A stretch of DNA of 40,082 nt from a virus, in IMG/VR virus record IMGVR_UViG_3300030109_003772, positions 1 through 40,082 of that record; one strand, 5' to 3'. Position 1 is the first letter of the stretch; each line of letters starts with the position of its first letter. Of the stretch, positions 25,316 through 34,597 are shown piece by piece. The notes beneath the pieces were generated by a model, which searched no databases, was not told where the DNA came from, and saw only the letters and a program-made list of their open reading frames with translations. Position numbers and translations under genes: made by a program.

Positions 25316-28300
25316 ATGAAAAGATATCAATTTATTCTCAATGGTGAAACTATATTCAAAAACGTATCACCTGAAAACGAAGACATGTTCTTCAATAAGT
25401 ACGGAAAGTACAATCCCACTCTAGTATCTGATGAGCCGGGAAAGTCGAAAGGGACGAGCCAGTCCCAAAAAAATCAAGCACCAAGTTTAGTGGAACAAGA
25501 TACGGAGTCCAAATCGGAAGATGGTTCTTCGGAATCCAAAAGTTTATTAAGTAAAACAAAAGAATACTTATTTAAACCTGGTAGTTTTTTAGACAATTGG
25601 TCTAAAGGTTTTAGTGAAGATGAAACTCCAGAGATACCAAAGGATAAAGGTTTTGTAGAAGATCTAGTAGGCTCTTGGAAGTCGGGAATGAAACCCGGTG
25701 AGTCAGTACATGAAGCTTTAACTGTTTATGAAAAAGGTGGAGATATGAGTGTTGAAGAGTTACAAGCTTATATTAAAGCTGCTAAATCAATGGAAGGAAC
25801 AGAACCAACTCAAGAGCAGATTTTATTTGAAAAAACAAGACAAGAAGCTGGTGGTGGAATTTGGGGTACTGTAAAAGGTTTAGCTTATAATCCTGGTTAT
25901 GCTCCTCAAGCTATGTTAACATCTATTGCTACAATGTATTCAACATTTACTGACTCTTCTGATACTAGAGAAAATGTATTAAAAGGAGCTTTAGCTAGTG
26001 GAACAGCGCACTCTGCTGCTGGGCGTACACTAGGGGCTACTGCCGGATCCATAGGTGGACCCATTGGTAGAGTGGCGGGAACTGTAGCTGGAGGTATTGG
26101 AGGGTTTGGTATAGGTGCTGTTAAAGGCGCATACTTTGGTCTTATTGGTTCTATGGAAACTGGTTTGACGGTAACAGAAGCAATAAAAATGGAGCTAGCT
26201 AGAAAAGATCTAGATCCGTTAAAAGACTTTAACGAAGAAAACGTATTAGCCGTGTTGCAAGATCAAGATGCTTTTAGTAGGATAAGATCAGCATCGTTAG
26301 CTAGAGGTTTAACGGTTGCTGGTACAGAGGCTTTTACCATAGGGTTATCTAGAAGTGTCGCTAAACAAGTTGTTGGTAGCGCTAGTAAAAAAGCACTTGC
26401 AGCTGGTACAACCGAAATGGTTGGTGGAGCACTAGGAGAACTCGGTGGTCAAGCACAAGAAAAAAGGGTTTACGAGGAAAAAGAAATAGATATGGGCGAG
26501 GTTGCGCTTGAGGGTATTTTAGAAATAAAAGGTACAATCAACTCTACTGATATAATAGCTAAAGCTAAAGGTAGAAAGTATAGTATTAATGGGGATGAAA
26601 TATCAAGAACAAAACTATTAGATATAGTTAATAATCCAAATACAACTTCCGAGCAGATCGCTAAGATGGACATAAACGTAACCAATGATTCTGCTATTGA
26701 AAGTTTAATTAAGTCAAAACAAAATGATGCTTTTATAGAGAGTCAAATTGATGCTAGTGTGGTTGGTCAAGAAGATAGAAAAAGACTAGTTGATCTAGAA
26801 AAACAAAGAGTTAAAGCTGAAGAGGACGTTAAAAAGACAGGTGTGTTTACTGTTCCTGGTTCTAAGACTATATTGCAAAATATCAATGATCAAATTAATG
26901 AAATAATAACACCATACGAAGCTGTTGACACTCAAAGAGCCGACGTTAAGGCTCAAGAAAAAGCAGCAGCTGATGTTAGAAAAACATTAGCAGATAGAGA
27001 TTTTAAAAGCAATCTAGAGTTTGCTAAAAAACATTCATCATTGTATGGTCTTGAGTATAAAGAAATGACTCAAGAAGATATAAGAAATAAATACGATGAT
27101 GACACAGCTGATAATGCTGCTGGTTTTGTAGATCCTAAAACCAAAGAGTTAATTATAAATATAGAATTAGCTAAAAAAGTTAACGATGTTGAGGTTGGTA
27201 ATCACGAACTATTACATGGTATACTTAGAAAAGCTTTGAAAGATGGTGATATAAACACTACTTTAATTGAAGATTTAAAAAGGCAAATAGGTGAACAGTG
27301 GTCCGCTGTTGAACAGGGGGTTAAAAACGCTGGTTATACAAATGAGTATATGGCTGCTAATCCAGATGAGTGGATTACGTTGACTTCTGATGCTATAAGG
27401 GCTGGTAAGATTACTTACAGTGAAAGTGTGTTTCAACCATTGATGGATGTTATAACACCTATACTTAGAGCATTTGGATTTAAGAAGATAAACTTTAAAG
27501 ATGGAAAAGCTGTATTTGATTTCTTAAAAGAATACAATAGAAGTATACACAAGGGTGCTTTAAGTAGTGGTATAGTAAGTGAGACAGCTGGCACGACACA
27601 GATAGAAGGTGATATAAAAACAAAAAGAGTAGATGCTAAACCAGCTGTAGATAAGTTGGCTGTTGATCCAAACACCGGTGAAAACTATACACAACCAGAG
27701 TGGGATAGAGTTGGTGCTAAAAGAGCTATTGAACAGTTTAAAGTAAAGAGAAAAGAGTTTGAAAATCAAGGTTATTTAGATGGCTTAATAGCTTCTAAAT
27801 ACAAAATAAAGCTGGAATACGACGAACTTAAATCTTTTGTTGCTGACGTTCTTGGATCTAGAGAGTTTATTAATATGATTAATCGTTTTAATAGAGGTAG
27901 ACGTGGAGTTGAAACTGGACCAAATAAAGAAAACGAAAGTTTATTTGACTATATAAATTCTCAATTAAGATTTAGAGCTGATGATGTATTTAAAGAAGCT
28001 GAAAGAGGTAGAGTACCTAAAGGCACTGGGACTGTTGAAGCAGACGCTAGAACAACTGAGGGCCAACCAAAAGTACAATTAGAAGATACAGGTGATACAA
28101 CTATACAACGTATAGACGAGCAAGAAATAAATTTAAGAGACGATAAGGTTCAAGGTTCAAAACCAGAGGTTAGAGAAAGAAAGTCTACTTTTAGAAAAGA
28201 AATAGGTATAAAAGGTATTGGCAAAGGTATAGTATTTAGAGCTGTAAAAACAGCTATCAACACAGCTAAAACTATAACAAAAGCCAAAGAGTTTATAAAG

Positions 28301-31300
28301 TCATATGAAGAAAATCTATCGAATGCTTTGTATAGTATGATGGAAAAGAAGCTTCCAGACACTAACTCTATGGTTAAGTACCGTATGGCTATACTAGAGT
28401 CTATACCTTTAAGCACACTAAAAAAAATGCAAAAAGAATTACCAGCTAAAGATAACAGTGGTAATGACTTTGGTAATATATTTGTTAAAAATCACGGTAG
28501 ACAAAGTAGTCAAGAGCTATTAACAGATTTTATGTATGGTAAAAATAAAACTGGAAAAAATCCTAGAAAAAGAAAACTTTTACCAGATTTAAAGAAGTTG
28601 TATGAGGCTGGGGATGTTGCTAGGTTAGATAAAAAAGATGCTGTAAAAAGTCCGGAGGGTAAAGAATATTACAGAAGAAAAGCCGCTGGTATTACTATAT
28701 GGGAAAGGCTACCTGTTAGTTCAACTACTTGGAAGTCTTACGTTGAAGGAGACTTTGTTGGCAAAAGACAAGAAGCTACAGGCTCAGGAACAAAGGGTAA
28801 TAATAGAATAAAGATACTAAAAGAGTCTTCTAAAGCTATAGGTAGAGATGCTACACCTGAAAACTTAACTACAGAGTTTATACAAGACTACATTGGTAGA
28901 AAAAATTTAGAAGGCAAGATAACAGTTGAGCAAGTTAAAAAAGAAATACTTGAGTCTATTGATAGACCTGCTGATTTAAAATTTAAAAGAGTATCTAAAC
29001 AAAAAGCAGATAAAACAGCTACTGATTTTGATAATGTTACAAAGTTTAAAACAAAAGAGTTAGCAAAAACCATATACACTTTTAATCCTTTAATAGGTTC
29101 CAAAGATAGAATTAATAGCAAGGCGTTTATAGAAGAATCTTCTGAGTTTTTAGAAAGAGCTAAAATAACAATGCCAGAGTTTATTGGAGAGATAAAGACG
29201 ATTACAACCAAAAGTACTCGAACAACTTTTTCTAGTGTTAAATTTTTTAATAGTATTGTAGGCGAATACAACAAGCTTATACAAAAGGTTATCAATAGGG
29301 TGATGTATAGTGGTGCGGGCAAGTTTCTAGATAGAAGCATAGTAGCACAATCGCGTAACAAAAAAGTACTTATTAATGTTGGTAGCGCTGTAAGAGGACA
29401 AGAGTTTTTAACTGGAAAAGAATTTGCTAAATATTCTAATGAAAATAAAAAGAAGTTAATAGACTTTATTAGAAAAGCAAAAGCGCACGTTGATCAGTTT
29501 CCTAAAGACATAAAATTTATTGCTAGTTTTATAGTAGACTCTCAACAGAATACAGATCATATAATTAGAAAAGGTGCTAACATCGTAGCTTTACCTGTAG
29601 ATAAAAACGGCAACGTTATATATAATCAAAAGGTAGAACAAGAGCACATGCTAATGGCTAGCGATGTTGGCAAGTTAATTTTACAGTCTATTAAAAATAA
29701 TCAAGTAGAAGAACTAGTTTTGGTATTAGAAGAAGCTTATGCTCAAATGGCTTTGCTAGAATCTGATAACACCCTGCTGCAACAAAGTAAATTAAGTTCA
29801 TCTATAACAAACGAACAAGAGTCTGGTTTTTACACTGAAATAATAAGTAGAGTTTTACAAGGTGAAATAAAAGGTATGAAGGGTTTGTTATCTATAGTTA
29901 GATACGCTATGGCTAACATAGACTTAAACAAATATATATTAATAGAAAACGGTAAAACAATTACGGAGCATTTTAGCATTAATGTTGATAACTTTAATCA
30001 ATTAAGTGAAGCAGCTCAATCAGCTGTAGTTGATGCTCAAAACAAAGGTTTGATAGAATACTTCAAAGGTAACACTACATTAGAAAAGGTTAAAGCTTCT
30101 GCTGTAGCGGTATCACAAATAAAATACAAAAGAACTTCTAAGCAAATAACAGCAGATAACAACATGTTAAAAGCTTTTGACAAACGAGCTAAGTTAATTA
30201 AGAAGCAAAACAAAGAAATACAAGCTGATTTAGAAAAGAGAGGTTATACGTTTGTTGATATGAACAGTAAAGGTATGTCAACTTTTGATTTTGATGAAAC
30301 ACTTATTATTGATGGTGAAAACTTTGTTGTAGCAACAAACCCTATAACTAACGAAACAGAGCGAATAAAGTCTGGTGATTGGCCTACAAGAGGACCTGAA
30401 CTACAGGCCTTAGGTTACACATTTAACTTTGATGATTTTGTAAACGTAAGGGGTGGTGTCGAAGGACCATTGCTTCAAAAAATGAAAAATCAAATAGAAA
30501 AATATGGATCAGAAAATGTTTTTATATTAACTGCTAGACCTCAAGAAGCTGATACAGCTATTGATGGTTGGTTAAAATCTAAAGGTATAAATATACCGTT
30601 TAAAAACATAACTGGACTAGCAGATAGTAGAGGCGAGGCTAAAGCCAATTGGATGCTAGAAAAGTTTGCAGAGGGATACAATGATATGTATTTTGTAGAT
30701 GACGCCTTACCAAACGTAAAAGCTGTTAAGAATGTATTAAATCAATTAGATATTAAGTCTAAAGTTGTTCAAGCTAAGCTAAAGTTTAAAAGAACTGCAA
30801 GTGAAAACTTTAATATTATACTAGAAGAATCTTCAGGTATAAATAGAGGTAGAGTATTTTCCTACCAAGAAGCTGTTAAAATGGGTAGAAACAAAAACTG
30901 GTTTAGATTATTTGTTCCACCGTCAGCTGAAGATTTTAAAGGTTTATTATATAGATTTTTAGGTAAAGGTAGACAAGGCGATATGCACATGAAGTACTTT
31001 AAAATGAAGTTGCTTGATCCATTCGCTAAGGGTATTAGACAGTGGAATAGATATAAACAGGCTATATCTCAAGATTACAAAGCTTTAAAAAAGAGTATGC
31101 CTGATGTTAAAAAGATGTTAAATAAAAAAGTACCTGGAACTATATTTACCGTTGACTCAGCTGTTAGGGTTTACCTGTGGAATAAAGCTGGATTTGAAGT
31201 GCCGGGTATAACACCAGAAATACAAAATAAATTATTAAAATACATTAATAATAATCCAGAAGTAAAGGCTTTTGCTGATGCACTTGGTCGTATAACTAGA

Positions 31301-32911
31301 GTTAAAGAAGGTTATTCTAGACCAAATCAAAACTGGTCTTTAGAAACAATAACTACAGATCTTAATAACATCGTAAATAAAATAGGTAGAAAACAATTTT
31401 TAAGAGAATACTTAGAAAACGTAGAATCTATATTTACGCCAGACAACATGAATAAAATACAAGCGATACACGGTATTGAGTTTAGAGAAGCTTTAGAAAA
31501 TATATTATATCGTATGGAAAACGGTACTAATAGATTACAAAGTAATGATAGAAACGTAAATGCTTTTCTTGGTTGGATCAACGGTTCTATAGGTGCTATT
31601 ATGTTTTTTAACATGCGATCTGCATTGCTGCAGACTATATCAACTGTTAACTTTATTAACTGGAGTGATAACAATGTGTTTAAAGCGAGCAAGGCTTTTG
31701 CTAATCAACCACAATTTTGGTCAGACTTTGCAATGTTGTTTAACTCTGATCAACTAAAACAAAGAAGAGCTGGTTTACAAACAGATGTTTCAGCATCTGA
31801 ACTAACAAATACCTTTGCTGAAGGTGGTAATACATATGCTCAAAAAGCAAACGCCGTTATAAAGTATTTATTACAAATAGGTTTTACGCCAACGCAAGCA
31901 GCAGATAGTTTTGCTATAGCTTTAGGTGGAGCTTCTTTTTATAGAAATAGATTTAATACTTATAAAAAACAAGGGTTTTCTAATGCTCAAGCTAATGAAA
32001 AAGCAATGCTTGATTTTCAAGAGATAGCTGAAGAAACTCAACAGTCTTCAAGAGAAGATTTAATATCTCAACAACAAGCTAGCGTACTAGGTAGATTAAT
32101 ACTAGCGTTTCAAAATGTTACAATGCAATATACTCGTTTAACTAAAAAAGCTTTATCTGATTTAGTTAATAGAAGAGGTGATATGAAAACTAATGTATCA
32201 AAAATATTATACTATGGTATGGTACAGAATCTAGTGTTTGGTGCCTTACAATCAGCGTTGATATTTGTTTTATTTGGTCACGAAGAAGAAGATGAAAAGA
32301 CAGATAAAAAAATAGAAAGAGTTGCTAATGGTGCCTTAGATTCTTTATTAAGAGGTACTGGTATATATGGAGCTATTGCTGCTGCAATTAAAAACACAGC
32401 ACTAAGATATCAAGCTGAACGCCAAAAGGGTTGGGGTAGAGATGATGGTAGAACAATAGTTGAAGCTTTACAATTGTCACCACCCATTGGTAGTAAAATA
32501 AGAAAGATATATAACGCTTTAAAAACGGAACAATACAACAGGGGTGTTAGCGAAGAAATAGGTGCTCGTATAGAAAACCCTAACCTAGTTGCTATATCAA
32601 ACGTTATAGAAGCTTTAACAAATATTCCTATAGCTAGAATAGTTAAAAAAGCTAACAACGTAGAAGAAGCTGTAACAGGTAATCATGCTATGTGGCAGCG
32701 TGTTGCTTTATTTATGGGGTGGTCAAGATGGGATATAGGTGTAAAAGATGAAGAGCTTGAAGCCGCTAAAAAAGCTGTTAAAGATAAAAGAAAATCCAAA
32801 AAGAAAAAAGACGATAAAAATAGAGTTAGGTGTACGGCCACGAAAAAAAGTGGTGGTAGATGTAAGAACACTACTAAGAATAGTAACAAAAGATGTTACG
32901 CTCACCAATAA
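25316..32911 (+). CDS. Giant polyvalent protein: zincin, HAD phosphatase, membrane segment, Cys3His knuckle
   Basis: A 2531-residue protein, probably packaged and injected. Residues 200-270 are Gly-rich and hydrophobic. HELLH at 630-634 is an HExxH zincin site with E685 (NPDEW) as possible third ligand. About 1650-1810 carries HAD motifs: DFDET (D1658, D1660, T1662), T1739 in ILTARP, a lysine near 1776, and D1795-D1796 in YFVDDALP. The C-terminal 500 residues are helical with a membrane-like segment near 2297-2322, and the last 26 residues hold C2506, C2516, C2527 and H2530. This mix matches phage polyvalent proteins, thought to counter host defences on entry. KFKR-like motifs at 1222, 1603 and 1823 punctuate domains. 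No RNA polymerase DxDGD was seen. Confidence 0.8.
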   Translation: MKRYQFILNGETIFKNVSPENEDMFFNKYGKYNPTLVSDEPGKSKGTSQSQKNQAPSLVEQDTESKSEDGSSESKSLLSKTKEYLFKPGSFLDNWSKGFSEDETPEIPKDKGFVEDLVGSWKSGMKPGESVHEALTVYEKGGDMSVEELQAYIKAAKSMEGTEPTQEQILFEKTRQEAGGGIWGTVKGLAYNPGYAPQAMLTSIATMYSTFTDSSDTRENVLKGALASGTAHSAAGRTLGATAGSIGGPIGRVAGTVAGGIGGFGIGAVKGAYFGLIGSMETGLTVTEAIKMELARKDLDPLKDFNEENVLAVLQDQDAFSRIRSASLARGLTVAGTEAFTIGLSRSVAKQVVGSASKKALAAGTTEMVGGALGELGGQAQEKRVYEEKEIDMGEVALEGILEIKGTINSTDIIAKAKGRKYSINGDEISRTKLLDIVNNPNTTSEQIAKMDINVTNDSAIESLIKSKQNDAFIESQIDASVVGQEDRKRLVDLEKQRVKAEEDVKKTGVFTVPGSKTILQNINDQINEIITPYEAVDTQRADVKAQEKAAADVRKTLADRDFKSNLEFAKKHSSLYGLEYKEMTQEDIRNKYDDDTADNAAGFVDPKTKELIINIELAKKVNDVEVGNHELLHGILRKALKDGDINTTLIEDLKRQIGEQWSAVEQGVKNAGYTNEYMAANPDEWITLTSDAIRAGKITYSESVFQPLMDVITPILRAFGFKKINFKDGKAVFDFLKEYNRSIHKGALSSGIVSETAGTTQIEGDIKTKRVDAKPAVDKLAVDPNTGENYTQPEWDRVGAKRAIEQFKVKRKEFENQGYLDGLIASKYKIKLEYDELKSFVADVLGSREFINMINRFNRGRRGVETGPNKENESLFDYINSQLRFRADDVFKEAERGRVPKGTGTVEADARTTEGQPKVQLEDTGDTTIQRIDEQEINLRDDKVQGSKPEVRERKSTFRKEIGIKGIGKGIVFRAVKTAINTAKTITKAKEFIKSYEENLSNALYSMMEKKLPDTNSMVKYRMAILESIPLSTLKKMQKELPAKDNSGNDFGNIFVKNHGRQSSQELLTDFMYGKNKTGKNPRKRKLLPDLKKLYEAGDVARLDKKDAVKSPEGKEYYRRKAAGITIWERLPVSSTTWKSYVEGDFVGKRQEATGSGTKGNNRIKILKESSKAIGRDATPENLTTEFIQDYIGRKNLEGKITVEQVKKEILESIDRPADLKFKRVSKQKADKTATDFDNVTKFKTKELAKTIYTFNPLIGSKDRINSKAFIEESSEFLERAKITMPEFIGEIKTITTKSTRTTFSSVKFFNSIVGEYNKLIQKVINRVMYSGAGKFLDRSIVAQSRNKKVLINVGSAVRGQEFLTGKEFAKYSNENKKKLIDFIRKAKAHVDQFPKDIKFIASFIVDSQQNTDHIIRKGANIVALPVDKNGNVIYNQKVEQEHMLMASDVGKLILQSIKNNQVEELVLVLEEAYAQMALLESDNTLLQQSKLSSSITNEQESGFYTEIISRVLQGEIKGMKGLLSIVRYAMANIDLNKYILIENGKTITEHFSINVDNFNQLSEAAQSAVVDAQNKGLIEYFKGNTTLEKVKASAVAVSQIKYKRTSKQITADNNMLKAFDKRAKLIKKQNKEIQADLEKRGYTFVDMNSKGMSTFDFDETLIIDGENFVVATNPITNETERIKSGDWPTRGPELQALGYTFNFDDFVNVRGGVEGPLLQKMKNQIEKYGSENVFILTARPQEADTAIDGWLKSKGINIPFKNITGLADSRGEAKANWMLEKFAEGYNDMYFVDDALPNVKAVKNVLNQLDIKSKVVQAKLKFKRTASENFNIILEESSGINRGRVFSYQEAVKMGRNKNWFRLFVPPSAEDFKGLLYRFLGKGRQGDMHMKYFKMKLLDPFAKGIRQWNRYKQAISQDYKALKKSMPDVKKMLNKKVPGTIFTVDSAVRVYLWNKAGFEVPGITPEIQNKLLKYINNNPEVKAFADALGRITRVKEGYSRPNQNWSLETITTDLNNIVNKIGRKQFLREYLENVESIFTPDNMNKIQAIHGIEFREALENILYRMENGTNRLQSNDRNVNAFLGWINGSIGAIMFFNMRSALLQTISTVNFINWSDNNVFKASKAFANQPQFWSDFAMLFNSDQLKQRRAGLQTDVSASELTNTFAEGGNTYAQKANAVIKYLLQIGFTPTQAADSFAIALGGASFYRNRFNTYKKQGFSNAQANEKAMLDFQEIAEETQQSSREDLISQQQASVLGRLILAFQNVTMQYTRLTKKALSDLVNRRGDMKTNVSKILYYGMVQNLVFGALQSALIFVLFGHEEEDEKTDKKIERVANGALDSLLRGTGIYGAIAAAIKNTALRYQAERQKGWGRDDGRTIVEALQLSPPIGSKIRKIYNALKTEQYNRGVSEEIGARIENPNLVAISNVIEALTNIPIARIVKKANNVEEAVTGNHAMWQRVALFMGWSRWDIGVKDEELEAAKKAVKDKRKSKKKKDDKNRVRCTATKKSGGRCKNTTKNSNKRCYAHQ

Positions 32912-32930
32912 ACGTGTAATAATAATAAAT

Positions 32931-33218
32931 ATGGCATATATACAGAAAAATAATCCTATACCTAGAACTGGCTGCGGTAGACGTAGAGCCGAGCAAATGA
33001 CTAATCCTTTTAAATTAAGTAAGGCTTCATTAAATAAAGTTTCTACTCAATTAAAAAAAGCTAGTAAGCTTCACGCTAATCAAGCTAGTAAAATAGATAA
33101 AGCTATTAGTGGTCCTATGAAGAAACTAAAGCCTTGTCAAAAGGCTGCAGCTAAAAGAAAGTTTGATGTATATCCTAGCGCGTACGCTAATATGTGGGCT
33201 TCTAATCACAAGTGTTAA
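32931..33218 (+). CDS. Small basic protein, M-A-Y-I-Q family member 1
   Basis: A 95-residue, Lys/Arg-rich protein. An in-frame opening extends upstream into the giant gene, but the ATG at 32931 follows the usual AAATATGGCA context and restores a start MAYIQKNNPIPRTGCGRRR shared with the proteins at 34299 and 34559. The middle is basic helix (KASLNKVSTQLKKASKLHAN). The end RKFDVYPSAYANMWASNHKC resembles a tail I recall from small basic proteins of marine phages, ending in Cys. Function is unknown; DNA binding or packaging with the genome is possible given the charge. Confidence 0.72.
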   Translation: MAYIQKNNPIPRTGCGRRRAEQMTNPFKLSKASLNKVSTQLKKASKLHANQASKIDKAISGPMKKLKPCQKAAAKRKFDVYPSAYANMWASNHKC

Positions 33219-33221
33219 GCA

Positions 33222-33764
33222 ATGGCAAAGAAAACATCCAAGTCAATTACATGGCACGATTCAGACGCACCAGACGCTAAAGGTAAATTTAAAGAACTAG
33301 CACCTAGCGCTTTAGCATCGTGGTTAATTAAAACTAGGAAAAGTAATTTATCTAAAATAATAAGTAGTTTAAATCAACAATACGTTTTTAATAGAGGTAA
33401 AAACCCTAGCTATGCTCGTAAGATGAAAACTGTTATGAACATAGTAAGAAAACGTTTAGGTAAAAAAGAAGATTCACCTCTTAAAAAAGATCCACTAGTT
33501 GGAACCGGTAAAAAACCTAAAGGTAGTGGCAGAAGATTATATACAGACGAAAATCCTAAAGATACTGTTGGTATTAAGTTTGCTACAGTTGCTGATGCTA
33601 GAAAGACTATATCTAAAGTGATGAATATAAATAAACCGTATGCTAGAAAAGTACAAATACTAACAGTGCTGGAACAAAGAGCTAAGGTTATGGGTAAAAT
33701 GGAGCAAGCAAGATTAGCTAAGCAGGCTAAGATTACATTAAAAAAACAAAACAAAAATGTTTAA
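33222..33764 (+). CDS. Basic hypothetical protein
   Basis: A 180-residue, strongly basic protein with two parts. Residues 1-85 (KGKFKELAPSALASWLIKTR then YARKMKTVMNIVRKRLGKKE) are a small helical domain; residues 100-175 (GSGRRLYTDENPKDTVGIKF, then RKTISKVMNINKPYARKVQI) form a second module. An EDSPLKK motif joins them. The second module resembles a repeat I remember from marine phage and large-virus proteins, but I cannot name it safely. It starts three bases after the previous gene and overlaps the phosphatase gene by eight bases. Confidence 0.65.
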   Translation: MAKKTSKSITWHDSDAPDAKGKFKELAPSALASWLIKTRKSNLSKIISSLNQQYVFNRGKNPSYARKMKTVMNIVRKRLGKKEDSPLKKDPLVGTGKKPKGSGRRLYTDENPKDTVGIKFATVADARKTISKVMNINKPYARKVQILTVLEQRAKVMGKMEQARLAKQAKITLKKQNKNV

Positions 33765-34299
33765 AGGTTTTAATATAGATAAGTTTAAAAATATAAAACC
33801 ACCTTCTGATAATTCTTTTAAAACAATGCAGGAGGTAAAGCAAATTAATTCTATACCCATGGATAAAGGTAATGTAAAGAAGTATGACAATGTAGAGAAA
33901 ACGTTTGCTGATGTTGCTGTTAAAAATAATGTAAAAAACTACGACAGTACTTTAGTTGGTAGTATAATAAAAAAGTCAGCACCTATAATATTGAAATTAA
34001 AAAAACATTTCAACAGACCAAGGCCAAAGGTTATAGCTAAAAAATTAGGTATTAAAATGCAAGATCACGAAATGAGCTCCATGAAAACACCATCATATCC
34101 TAGTGGTCATTCAGCACAAGGTATTTTAATTGGTATGGTGCTAGCTAAGAAACACCCACAAGCTGCAAAACAATTTATGCAAGCTGGTAGAAATATATCT
34201 AAAAGTAGAAACATAGCTAAAGCTCATTATAAATCTGATAGTAAGATGGGTGAAAAGTTAGGTAAAGAAATGTTTGAACATATAAAAAACAAAGTGTAA
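33757..34299 (+). CDS. Soluble PAP2-type acid phosphatase
   Basis: A 180-residue protein with all three signatures of the PAP2 / class A acid phosphatase superfamily: K80-x6-R87-P88 (in KLKKHFNRPRP), P115-S-G-H118 (SYPSGHSA), and S150-R151-x5-H157-x3-D161 (SRNIAKAHYKSD). H118 and H157 would be the proton donor and nucleophile. The first 60 residues are a basic, non-catalytic arm without signal peptide, and no membrane span is evident, unlike lipid phosphatases of this superfamily. Possible substrates include undecaprenyl diphosphate, lipids or nucleotides; none can be chosen. It lies between small basic-protein genes. Confidence 0.8.
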   Translation: MFKGFNIDKFKNIKPPSDNSFKTMQEVKQINSIPMDKGNVKKYDNVEKTFADVAVKNNVKNYDSTLVGSIIKKSAPIILKLKKHFNRPRPKVIAKKLGIKMQDHEMSSMKTPSYPSGHSAQGILIGMVLAKKHPQAAKQFMQAGRNISKSRNIAKAHYKSDSKMGEKLGKEMFEHIKNKV

Positions 34300-34559
34300 T
34301 GCCTTATATACAGAAGTCAAATCCTTTTAAAAAAGCAACAAGAAAAGTTTGTCTACCAGCAAACAAGATTCGTAGTATGAGCTCTGAAGAAAGGCAAAAA
34401 GTTATTAACGCTAAAAAAGCTGCTGCTGATAAAGGTAAAAAAGTTAGAAGTAGTAAAAGTTGGATTAGAGATGGCAGTACTAGAAGTAAAGGTTTAAGAG
34501 ACTGGGTCAAGCAAGACTGGAGACAGGTTGCTAATCCAGATAAAAAATGTGGAGAATAA
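34299..34559 (+). CDS. Small basic protein, M-P-Y-I-Q family member 2
   Basis: An 86-residue protein, very basic, starting MPYIQKSNPFKKATRKVCL. The centre is a Lys/Arg/Ala helix (SSEERQKVINAKKAAADKGK). The tail WIRDGSTRSKGLRDWVKQDW followed by KKCGE resembles a GLRDW..W motif seen in small proteins of marine phages and large viruses. Its first base is the last base of the phosphatase stop codon, and its own last base begins the next ATG, so translation is coupled. Function is unknown. Confidence 0.7.
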   Translation: MPYIQKSNPFKKATRKVCLPANKIRSMSSEERQKVINAKKAAADKGKKVRSSKSWIRDGSTRSKGLRDWVKQDWRQVANPDKKCGE

Positions 34560-34597
34560 TGGCTTATATACAAACAAGTAATCCTTTTAAAAAGAAA
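34299..34597 (+). repeat. Repeated 5' coding segment of the M-x-Y-I-Q genes
   Basis: The first 39 or so bases of the genes at 34299 and 34559 are near repeats (both have TATATACA and then AATCCTTTTAAAAA at the same offset); a weaker third copy starts the gene at 32931. Only the 5' ends are shared, not the rest of the genes. Confidence 0.6.

Noticed and set aside
28888-29361. 157-codon minus-strand open frame
   Set aside because: It lies wholly inside the giant polyvalent gene, has no start context, and its hydrophobic make-up is what the reverse of Lys-rich A/T DNA gives.
25316-32911. Virion RNA polymerase (N4 or crAss-like giant protein)
   Set aside because: Size fits, but I saw no DxDGD or other polymerase catalytic motif, while zincin and HAD motifs are clear.
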